From NCBI GenBank assembly GCA_046541195.1, contig JBKHDT010000061.1:1-13881 (forward strand): a stretch of DNA of 13,881 nt. Direction: 5' to 3'. Shown here in pieces: positions 1 to 6,296 of this stretch. Source of the DNA: JBKHDT01 sp046541195 (GTDB taxonomy: Bacteria > Pseudomonadota > Gammaproteobacteria > Halothiobacillales > Halothiobacillaceae). A model generated the notes under the pieces. That model saw only the letters and a list, made by a program, of their open reading frames with translations, searched no databases and was not told where the DNA came from. Within the stretch, counting starts at the first letter, position 1, and each line of letters begins with the position of its first letter. The translations under genes and the position numbers were made by a program.

Positions 1-738
1 ATCGAGAAAATGCGCGTGGCCAGCCGCATGGCGGCCGAGGTGCTGGACATGCTGGCCCCCCACGTGGTCCCCGGCGTGACCACCGAGGAGCTCGACCGAC
101 TGGCGCACGAGCACATCACCCGGGTTCAGGGCGGGGTACCCGCGCCCCTGAACTACCACGGCTTTCCCAAGTCGATCTGCACTTCGATCAACCACCAGGT
201 CTGTCACGGCATTCCGGGGGACCGGATGCTCAGGAGCGGGGACATCGTCAATATCGACGTGACGGTCATCAAGGACGGCTGGTTCGGGGATACCAGCCGC
301 ATGTTCGAGGTCGGCGACGTCCCCATCCGGGCCCGGCGCCTCAACCGGGTGGCCCACGAGGCGCTCCTGCGCGGTATCGAGATGGTTCGACCGGGCGTGA
401 CCCTGGGCGATATCGGCCATGCCATCCAGAGCTTCGTCGAAAACGAGCGCTTCTCGGTCGTCCGGGAATACTGCGGCCACGGCATCGGGGCGGCCTTTCA
501 CGAGGAACCGCAGATCCTGCATTACGGCAAGCCCGGCGAAGGCGCCGTCCTTGAGCCCGGCATGACCTTCACCATCGAGCCTATGGTCAACGCGGGCAAG
601 CGCCACGTGAAGGTGCTCGGGGATGGCTGGACGGTGGTCACCAAGGATCGCAGCCTGTCCGCCCAGTGGGAACACACGCTGGCCGTCACCGGGGACGGGG
701 TGGACATTCTCACGCTGCTGCCGGGCGCTGACCCCTGA
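1..738 (+). CDS. map: Type I methionine aminopeptidase, 5' end cut by window edge
   Basis: This cytoplasmic metalloenzyme removes the initiator methionine from nascent proteins. The frame is open from base 1 and reads IEKMRVASRMAAEVLDML, which in this family lies about ten residues inside the protein, so the ATG at base 10 is internal and the true start is upstream of the window. All the expected active-site residues are visible: His of CHGIP (205-207), the metal-binding Asp of NIDV (256-258), Asp of GDTSR (289-291), His of GHGIG (478-480), Glu of TIEPM (577-579) and Glu of WEHT (670-672). The 245 visible residues fit the usual length of about 260. It ends in TGA only 6 bases before glnD, as in the E. 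coli map-glnD pair. Identification is very secure. Confidence 0.97.
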   Translation: MEKMRVASRMAAEVLDMLAPHVVPGVTTEELDRLAHEHITRVQGGVPAPLNYHGFPKSICTSINHQVCHGIPGDRMLRSGDIVNIDVTVIKDGWFGDTSRMFEVGDVPIRARRLNRVAHEALLRGIEMVRPGVTLGDIGHAIQSFVENERFSVVREYCGHGIGAAFHEEPQILHYGKPGEGAVLEPGMTFTIEPMVNAGKRHVKVLGDGWTVVTKDRSLSAQWEHTLAVTGDGVDILTLLPGADP

Positions 739-744
739 CTGCGC

Positions 745-3327
745 ATGCGGACCGAAACCAGCGACCTGCTGCTCCAGTGCCGCGAGGCACTCGACGACCT
801 GGCCCGGGCAGAGCGCGCCGCCCTCGGACCCGAAATGGACGTGCGCGCCCTGCTGGTGCGGCGCAGCGCGGCAACCGACGAGATCCTGAGCCGGATCTGG
901 GAGGCCTGCCTGCCCGGCCGAAGCGACCTGGCACTGGTGGCGGTGGGCGGTTACGGCCGCGCGGAGCTGTTTCCCCAGTCGGACATTGACCTGCTGATCC
1001 TGCTGCAGCGCGATGATGTCTGCGACGTCGGCATTCACGACTTTTTGCACGCACTCTGGGATATCAAGCTGCACGTCGGCCACAGCGTGCGTACCCTGGC
1101 CGAATGCCGGCAGGAAGGCATGGCGGACATCACGGTGGCCACCAATTACATGGATGCCCGGCTGGTGGCCGGCTGCGAACCGCTGTTCCGGCAGTTTCGC
1201 GCCGGTATCCGGGACGAGGCCTTCTGGCCCCCGCCGGCCTTTGCCGAGGCCAAGCTGGCCGAGCAGCAGATCCGGCACGCCAAGTACGAGGACACCGGCT
1301 TCAAGATCGAGCCGAACGTCAAGGAAAGCCCTGGCGGACTGCGTGACATCCAGACGGTGCGCTGGATTGCCGCCCGGCTGAGCGGGGCCGGTTCGCTGGC
1401 GGACATGCACGAGATCGGCCTGCTGACGGACAGCGAGTTCCGGTCCCTGGAAGCCAACTTCCAGCACCTGGCCCGGATCCGGTTTGCCCTGCACCTGTTG
1501 CAGGGGCGTCCCGAGGAGCGCCTGCTGCTGGCCTACCAGAAGGAGCTGGCCGGCCAGTTCGGTTTCGAGTCCGACCAGGATGGCAATCTTGCCGTCGAGT
1601 GCTTCATGCAGGACTACTTCCGGGCGGTGACCGAAACCGAACGACTCAACGGCCTGCTGATGCAGATGTTTCAGGAACGGCTGGGCAATACCCCGGACAC
1701 GCCGGCCACCAGCATCAGCCCCCGCTTCACGGTGCGCAACGGTTTTCTTGAAACGCGGGATGCCCAGGTCTTCATGCGCTCGCCCACCGCGCTGTTCGAG
1801 GTGTTTTTGCTGCTGGCGCGCCATCCCGAGCTGCGCGGCGTGTCCGCGTCCACCATCCGCCAGCTGCGGGCCAACCTGTCGGTGATCGACGAGGGCTTTC
1901 GGGGCAATGCCACGGCCCGGCGGCTGTTCATGGAAATTCTCCAGTCGCCGCGCGGCGTGTTCTCGGCCCTCAAGCGCATGAACCGCTTCGGGGTCTTGGC
2001 CGCCTACATCCCGGAGTTTGCGGCGATTGTCGGCCGGATGCAGTTCGACCTGTATCACCTGTACACGGTCGACGAGCACACGCTGTTCGTGATCCAAAAC
2101 CTGCGACGTTTCTCGGTGGCCGAACTGGCGGACGAACATCCCCAGGGTCATGCGGTCTTTGCGCGGATCGACCAGCCCTGGCTGCTGTACCTGGCCGCGC
2201 TGTTCCACGACATTGCCAAGGGCCGCGGCGGTGACCACGAGGAACTGGGGGCCATCGACGCCGAGAACTTCTGCACCGCCCACGGACTCGCGCCGGAGGA
2301 CACCGCCCTGGTCGCCTGGCTGGTGCGCGAGCACCTGACCATGTCCTTCACCGCGCAGCGCCGCGACATCGACGACCCGGAGGTCGTGACCGCGTTTGCC
2401 AGGCAGGTCGGCAGCCCGCGGCGGCTGGACTACCTGTACCTGCTGACCATGGCGGATATCCGGGCGACCAACCCCAAGCTGTGGACCTCCTGGCGCGACA
2501 ACCTGCTCAGCCGGCTCTACCTGAGCACCCGGGACTACTTCGAGCGCGGACACCAGCCGATCGACGAGATGCTCGAGGAAACGCGCATGCAGACGCTGAC
2601 CCTGGCCCGCGGCGCCTCGCTGGACATGAAGATGCTTTCAGGCTGGATGGATTCGCTGCCGGAGGAGTACTTTCTGCGCTATGCCCCCTCGGAGATCCTC
2701 CGCCATGCCCGGCTGGTCCTGGACCCGGCTGGCCGGCGGGTGGAAATCCAGCCCGATCCGCAGAGCCAGAGCACGCAGCTTCTGGCCTACGGTCCGATGC
2801 ACCCGGCGCTGTTTACCCAACTGGCCGCGCGCATCGACCAGGAACGTCTGAACGTGCAGGGTGCCAACCTGACGATTGCCCGCAACGGCTGGATGCTGAT
2901 CGAGTTCTTCGTGCTTGACCGCGACGGGCAACCGATCACCGATCCCTGGCTTCTGGAGTCGCTGCGTGTGCGGCTGCTTGACGCCGTCAAACATCCCGAT
3001 GTGCCGCTGCCCCCGCTCAAGCGCCGCCCGGCCCGGGATCTCCAACCGTTCTCGGTCCCCACGCAAATCTGCTTTTCCCGGGACGAGGGCCGGGCACGCA
3101 CCTGCCTGCAGGTGACCACCAAGGATCGACCCGGCCTGCTGGCCCGGCTGGCCGATGCGCTGTGGCGGGCGGACATGCACCTGCTGCACGCGCGGATCAG
3201 CACGCTGGGCGAGCGCGTCGAGGACGCATTCTTCATCGTCGATGAAAGCGGCCGGCCGGTCGAGGACGAGGCGCGCCAGCAGCGGCTGCGGGAGATGCTG
3301 CTGGGCAGCCTGGAAGACGATGACTGA
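745..3327 (+). CDS. glnD: Bifunctional [protein-PII] uridylyltransferase / uridylyl-removing enzyme
   Basis: GlnD is the glutamine sensor of nitrogen regulation: it uridylylates PII (GlnB/GlnK) when glutamine is low and removes UMP when it is high. The 860-residue protein is close to the family's usual length (about 890 in E. coli). Domains in order: nucleotidyltransferase with GGYGRAELFPQSDIDLL at about residues 68-84 (catalytic Asp80 and Asp82); a linker with NVKESPGGLRD near 191-201; an HD hydrolase domain with LFHDIAKG (His488-Asp489), which carries the UMP-removing activity; then two C-terminal ACT domains, roughly 675-750 and 787-855 (VTTKDRPGLLARLADAL). All key residues of both activities are present. 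I see no clear Shine-Dalgarno before the ATG, and map ends 6 bases upstream in the same frame, so translation probably depends on coupling. The last 8 bases overlap rluA. Confidence 0.97.
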   Translation: MRTETSDLLLQCREALDDLARAERAALGPEMDVRALLVRRSAATDEILSRIWEACLPGRSDLALVAVGGYGRAELFPQSDIDLLILLQRDDVCDVGIHDFLHALWDIKLHVGHSVRTLAECRQEGMADITVATNYMDARLVAGCEPLFRQFRAGIRDEAFWPPPAFAEAKLAEQQIRHAKYEDTGFKIEPNVKESPGGLRDIQTVRWIAARLSGAGSLADMHEIGLLTDSEFRSLEANFQHLARIRFALHLLQGRPEERLLLAYQKELAGQFGFESDQDGNLAVECFMQDYFRAVTETERLNGLLMQMFQERLGNTPDTPATSISPRFTVRNGFLETRDAQVFMRSPTALFEVFLLLARHPELRGVSASTIRQLRANLSVIDEGFRGNATARRLFMEILQSPRGVFSALKRMNRFGVLAAYIPEFAAIVGRMQFDLYHLYTVDEHTLFVIQNLRRFSVAELADEHPQGHAVFARIDQPWLLYLAALFHDIAKGRGGDHEELGAIDAENFCTAHGLAPEDTALVAWLVREHLTMSFTAQRRDIDDPEVVTAFARQVGSPRRLDYLYLLTMADIRATNPKLWTSWRDNLLSRLYLSTRDYFERGHQPIDEMLEETRMQTLTLARGASLDMKMLSGWMDSLPEEYFLRYAPSEILRHARLVLDPAGRRVEIQPDPQSQSTQLLAYGPMHPALFTQLAARIDQERLNVQGANLTIARNGWMLIEFFVLDRDGQPITDPWLLESLRVRLLDAVKHPDVPLPPLKRRPARDLQPFSVPTQICFSRDEGRARTCLQVTTKDRPGLLARLADALWRADMHLLHARISTLGERVEDAFFIVDESGRPVEDEARQQRLREMLLGSLEDDD

Positions 3328-3985
3328 ATCGCGGACCGTCGGCGTCACCGACACGGATGAGCCCTGGACACTGGTCCACGAGGACGAGCAGCTGCTGGTG
3401 GTGGGCAAGCCCACCCGGATGCTCACGGTGCCCGGCAAGGCGGCCCACAAGAAGGACTGCCTGATTGCCCGGGTGATGCGCGAGTACCCCGAAGCCCGGG
3501 TGGTGCATCGCCTGGACTGGGACACCTCCGGCCTGCTGGTCCTCGCCCGGAACGCGCGCGCGCACAGCCGGCTCTCGCAGGCCTTCATGCAGCGGCAGGT
3601 CCACAAGGGCTACGTCGCCCTGGTGGACGGGCAGCCGGATGACGAGCGCGGGCTGATCGAGCTGCCGCTCGGCCCGGACCCCGACCCGGAGCGCAAGCCG
3701 CGCCAGTGCGTCCGGCCGGATGGACGCCCGGCAACGACCCGCTGGCAGGTGCTCGAACGCGCAGGCGATCACTGCCGGCTGGCGCTCTGGCCGGTGACAG
3801 GTCGCGCGCATCAGCTGCGGGTACACATGCTGGCTCTGGGGCACCCGATCCTGGGCGATTCACTCTATGCGCCCCCATCGATCCAGCACCGTGCCGACCG
3901 GCTGATGCTCCACGCCCAGGATCTGACCTTTCAGCACCCGGTATCGGGCGAGACCCTGTGTCTTGCCCTGCCCGCGCCATTCTGA
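3320..3985 (+). CDS. rluA: RluA-family pseudouridine synthase (23S rRNA/tRNA)
   Basis: This enzyme converts uridine to pseudouridine; E. coli RluA acts on U746 of 23S rRNA and U32 of several tRNAs. The protein is 221 residues, nearly the length of E. coli RluA (219), and has the signature HRLDWDTSGLLV with catalytic Asp66, plus the RluA-like blocks PVTGRAHQLRVHMLALGHP and ILGDSLYA and a terminal LMLHAQ segment. There is no N-terminal S4 domain, which argues against RluC/RluD and for RluA itself. I chose the ATG at 3320 because homology begins about 14 residues later (EPWTLVHEDEQLLVV). The same frame extends upstream to 3155, but that part is only an out-of-frame reading of glnD. The start overlaps the end of glnD (ATGACTGA), suggesting coupled translation. 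Exact substrate is inferred from the family. Confidence 0.9.
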   Translation: MTESRTVGVTDTDEPWTLVHEDEQLLVVGKPTRMLTVPGKAAHKKDCLIARVMREYPEARVVHRLDWDTSGLLVLARNARAHSRLSQAFMQRQVHKGYVALVDGQPDDERGLIELPLGPDPDPERKPRQCVRPDGRPATTRWQVLERAGDHCRLALWPVTGRAHQLRVHMLALGHPILGDSLYAPPSIQHRADRLMLHAQDLTFQHPVSGETLCLALPAPF

Positions 3986-3988
3986 AAG

Positions 3989-4009
3989 GCACGGTTCGCG
4001 CGACCGTGC
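3989..4009. terminator. Inverted repeat between convergent genes, possible bidirectional terminator
   Basis: A perfect 7-base stem, GCACGGT (3989-3995) and ACCGTGC (4003-4009), encloses a 7-base loop three bases after the rluA stop. It is the first structure after the map-glnD-rluA operon, and the cotransporter gene converges on it from the right. The following bases on the + strand (GCTCTTCG) form only a weak U-tract, and on the - strand the stem is followed by CTTT. It could serve as a modest terminator in either direction. Stem and position are seen; the function is inferred. Confidence 0.45.
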
Positions 4010-4037
4010 GCTCTTCGCTGGCGGCCTGTTCAGGCCC

Positions 4038-4070
4038 GGCGCCGGCTCCCGGTTTCACGGCCCCGGCGCC
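4038..4070. repeat. GC-only inverted repeat in the convergent intergenic region
   Basis: GGCGCCGG (4038-4045) and CCGGCGCC (4063-4070) can pair as an 8-base stem around a 17-base loop. It lies 34 bases past the stop of the leftward cotransporter gene, so it might help terminate that transcript, but no T-run follows on either strand. In DNA this rich in G and C such a pairing can occur by chance. The rest of 3986-4103 shows nothing else I can name. Confidence 0.25.
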
Positions 4071-4103
4071 ACGGGCAGCCGCCGACGGCGTACCAGGCCA
4101 TGC

Positions 4104-5960
4104 TCAACTGTCCTGCGTGTCGGCCGGCCGCTGCCCCGGCGGCTCCAGCCTCGGCGGCTGCGCCTCGGCGGGCAGCGCCGGCCGGGCCGGAGATGCCAGG
4201 ACCGGCTCCAGGTCGCCACGGTTCGATGCCCCCGCCGCCCCGGGTGCGCCGGGCTCGGCATCGGATGCGGCCGGATCGGGGTCAGGTTGCCGTGCTTCGC
4301 CTTGTGCAAGCTCTTCCTCTTCCTCGATCAGGTCATGGGCCTTGTAGAGGGTCTTGCGCAGCCGCTTGGTCAGGCGGGCAGCCTTGAAGGCCTGATCCAT
4401 GATCCGCCGAATGGCGGAGATCTCGTCCAGCCGGACCACCATCTGGCGCATGGGAATGCGTCCGGCCACCCCGCAGTGCAGCAGCAGCGCCTTGAATTGC
4501 TGATAGTGCGTTTCGAAATCCTTCATGGCCTGCTTGAGCGGCTTCATGCGGAAGTCCTCGGCCCAGGGATCGCTCAGATCGAGTACCCGGGCTGCACGAC
4601 TGCGAAAACCGGCCATGGTCTCGACCAGTTCCTCGTCTTCGACATCCGGCAGCCGGCCCTCCAGATCCGCGACCGTGCCGACATGCTCGGCCACATCCCC
4701 GTAGTACTGGCCGATCCGCAGCGCTTCCGGGAAGGACTCCGCAATGGCCGCCGGTACCCGGCCGGTCTGGACCCGCAGCGCAAAGTCCCGCGAGGCCTGC
4801 AGGAGCCGCTCGATGACTGTCCGCTCGCGCGCCAGCCGCTGCACGGAGGTCCCGGCCTCGGAACTGAGCACATCGCGCGCGCCCCGGCGCGCCAGGTCGC
4901 CGACCCTTCTCAGTTCAAGTGACAGGGCTTCCAGGGCCAGATCCGGCGTGCCGGCGACGTTGCGGTCCAGGTGCCGCGGCCGGCCCTCGTCCTCCTCGAT
5001 CGAGCGAAACCGGGTTTCCAGCACGGAAACCAGCCGCGGTGTCAGGGGCCAGAAGATGGCCGTGCCCAAGAGCTTGGTCAGCGTGTGGAAGATCGCCAGG
5101 GAGGTCGCCGGCCCGGCCTCGAGATCGAGCCATGCGACCGACCGACTCACCAGCCACAGCAACAGGGGCAGCGAGGCGAAGGCCACCACCCCCGTGATGA
5201 CGTTGAACACCACATGGGCGGTGGCCGCGCGCTTGGCCGAGGAGGTCGCCCCGATCACGGCGAACAGGGCCGTGGAGGTCGTGCCCACATTGGCCCCGAT
5301 AACCATGGCCGCGGCCGACTCCAGCGGGATCAGACCCGAGCCGGCGGCCGTCAGCGTCACGGCCAGCGAGGCGCTGGAGGAGTTCATGATCACCGTCAGC
5401 ACGACGCCAACCAGCATGAAGGCCAGCAGGCTCAACAGCCCGTGACCGGCAAAGGTTTCCAGATCGACGGATTCGCCAAACCCCTCGAATGATCCCTTGA
5501 GCACGTCCAGCCCCAGGAAGAACACCCCGAAACCGGTCAGCGCGTCTCCAAGCGCAGCGCGGCGATTGCCGTTGCCGGTGACGCGCATCAGGGTACCGAT
5601 GGCGATGGCCGGCAGGGCCAGCGCCTGCAGGTCCACCTTGAACCCCACGATCGCGACCAGCCAGGAAGTCGCCGTGGTGCCGATGTTGCTGCCGATAATG
5701 ACGCCCACCGCCTGGAACAGGCTCAGCAGGCCGGCATTGACGAAGCCGATCGTGGCAAAGATCACCGCCGACGAGGATTGCACCATGGCGGTGATGACCA
5801 CGCCGGAGAGGATTCCCCGCCCCGTGGTCGCCGTGCCCCGGGCAAGAATCTCGCGCAGGGTGTCACCGGCCGCGACCTTGAGCCCCTCGGTCATCAGGCG
5901 CATGCCGAGCAGGAACAGCCCCACCCCACCCAGAAACGTCAAAACCAGAACTGGATCCAT
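4104..5960 (-). CDS. Na+/phosphate cotransporter family protein with C-terminal PhoU-like domain
   Basis: This inner-membrane protein (618 residues) belongs to the Na/Pi-cotransporter family (PF02690; compare E. coli YjbB), which moves phosphate with sodium. The membrane part shows the family's inverted duplication: QSSS at 61-64 with GSNIGTT at 90-96, and NSSS at 193-196 with GANVGTT at 222-228. Hydrophobic segments run from residue 4 to about 310. Residues about 325-553 are helical and charged and resemble a PhoU domain, thought to tune transport from the cytoplasm. Residues about 553-618 form a Pro/Ala/acidic tail, probably disordered and of unknown role. The second motif begins with Asn instead of the Gln seen in the first. 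The ATG is supported by a Shine-Dalgarno 5 bases upstream and by the typical MDPVLVLTFLGGVGLFLLGM opening. It stands alone between the operon and the giant gene. The family is secure; the transported substrate is not proven. Confidence 0.92.
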   Translation of the reverse strand: MDPVLVLTFLGGVGLFLLGMRLMTEGLKVAAGDTLREILARGTATTGRGILSGVVITAMVQSSSAVIFATIGFVNAGLLSLFQAVGVIIGSNIGTTATSWLVAIVGFKVDLQALALPAIAIGTLMRVTGNGNRRAALGDALTGFGVFFLGLDVLKGSFEGFGESVDLETFAGHGLLSLLAFMLVGVVLTVIMNSSSASLAVTLTAAGSGLIPLESAAAMVIGANVGTTSTALFAVIGATSSAKRAATAHVVFNVITGVVAFASLPLLLWLVSRSVAWLDLEAGPATSLAIFHTLTKLLGTAIFWPLTPRLVSVLETRFRSIEEDEGRPRHLDRNVAGTPDLALEALSLELRRVGDLARRGARDVLSSEAGTSVQRLARERTVIERLLQASRDFALRVQTGRVPAAIAESFPEALRIGQYYGDVAEHVGTVADLEGRLPDVEDEELVETMAGFRSRAARVLDLSDPWAEDFRMKPLKQAMKDFETHYQQFKALLLHCGVAGRIPMRQMVVRLDEISAIRRIMDQAFKAARLTKRLRKTLYKAHDLIEEEEELAQGEARQPDPDPAASDAEPGAPGAAGASNRGDLEPVLASPARPALPAEAQPPRLEPPGQRPADTQDS

Positions 5961-5965
5961 TCCCG

Positions 5966-5971
5966 CCTCCC
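5966..5971 (-). promoter_or_regulatory. Shine-Dalgarno of the Na/Pi cotransporter gene
   Basis: On the - strand the sequence GGGAGG lies 5 bases before the ATG at 5960-5958. It is a near-ideal ribosome-binding site, in contrast to the weak sites before glnD and rluA, and it fixes the start chosen for the cotransporter. Confidence 0.8.
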
Positions 5972-6015
5972 GGAAACCACGTGATCGGACAAGTGACGAT
6001 CCCGACTACCTCGCC

Positions 6016-6042
6016 ATCTTAGACGCAAAATCAACATGACAA
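6016..6042 (-). promoter_or_regulatory. Candidate sigma-70 promoter of the Na/Pi cotransporter gene
   Basis: Reading the - strand, TTGTCA (6042-6037) is followed after 15 bases by TAAGAT (6021-6016), about 55 bases before the start codon. The segment 6016-6048 is visibly AT-richer than its surroundings. The -35 box matches the consensus in five of six positions and the -10 box in four of six, but the spacer is two bases short of ideal. I saw no PHO-box-like direct repeat. Treat it as a weak prediction. Confidence 0.3.
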
Positions 6043-6121
6043 AATCGTGACAGCGCGAGGCGGCGACAACGAACCGGCGATCCGGCCAACACTTACTCAT
6101 CGCAGCCACCATTGACCGCAC

Positions 6122-6149
6122 AAAAAAAACACCGCCCCGGGGGCGGTGT
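6122..6149 (-). terminator. Rho-independent terminator of the giant secreted-protein gene
   Basis: On the - strand the stem ACACCGCC (6149-6142) / GGCGGTGT (6136-6129) with a 5-base loop is followed directly by eight T residues (6129-6122). The GC-rich stem and uninterrupted T-run make this a textbook intrinsic terminator for leftward transcripts. It lies about 150 bases after the stop of the giant gene and before the cotransporter promoter region, so it separates the two transcription units. Confidence 0.9.
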
Positions 6150-6296
6150 CTGGCCAGGTCAGGGCCGGGCGGCAAGGGGCGGCATGATCGCCACCGCGAC
6201 ACGCTGCCCGGCACCACTGCGCTTTTGGGCGGTGCGCACAAGAGACCCGGCCTCAACCGGGCAACCGGGCAACCGGCACGCAGCCTGCATGCAGTC
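6150..6296 (-). other. Long 3' untranslated region of the giant gene
   Basis: About 147 bases separate the TAG stop of the giant gene from its terminator, unusually long for so tight a neighbourhood. The segment holds a 10-base perfect palindrome CTGCATGCAG (6285-6294) just after the stop, a three-copy 8-base tandem repeat (6254-6277) and several GC-rich potential hairpins. I see no convincing gene in it on either strand. Together with 5961-6121 it makes up a 336-base intergenic region whose other contents are the cotransporter's promoter and ribosome site. Confidence 0.6.
6254..6277. repeat. Three tandem copies of an 8-base repeat
   Basis: The unit CAACCGGG occurs twice in tandem (6254-6261, 6262-6269), followed by a third copy with one change, CAACCGGC (6270-6277). 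It is non-coding and lies 20 bases past the stop of the giant gene. A period of 8 allows slippage-based copy-number change without affecting a protein. Confidence 0.8.

Noticed and set aside
2638..3606. 322-codon open frame on the - strand
   Set aside because: Opposite the ACT domains of glnD and the start of rluA. No motif, and composition typical of antisense frames in high-GC DNA.
3963..4922. 319-codon open frame on the + strand
   Set aside because: Begins inside the end of rluA, runs through the convergent junction and lies opposite the PhoU-like part of the cotransporter. It is an effect of high GC content.
6254..6277. Tandem 8-base units as a CRISPR array or attachment site
   Set aside because: The units are too short, have no spacers, and no cas, integrase or tRNA gene is near.
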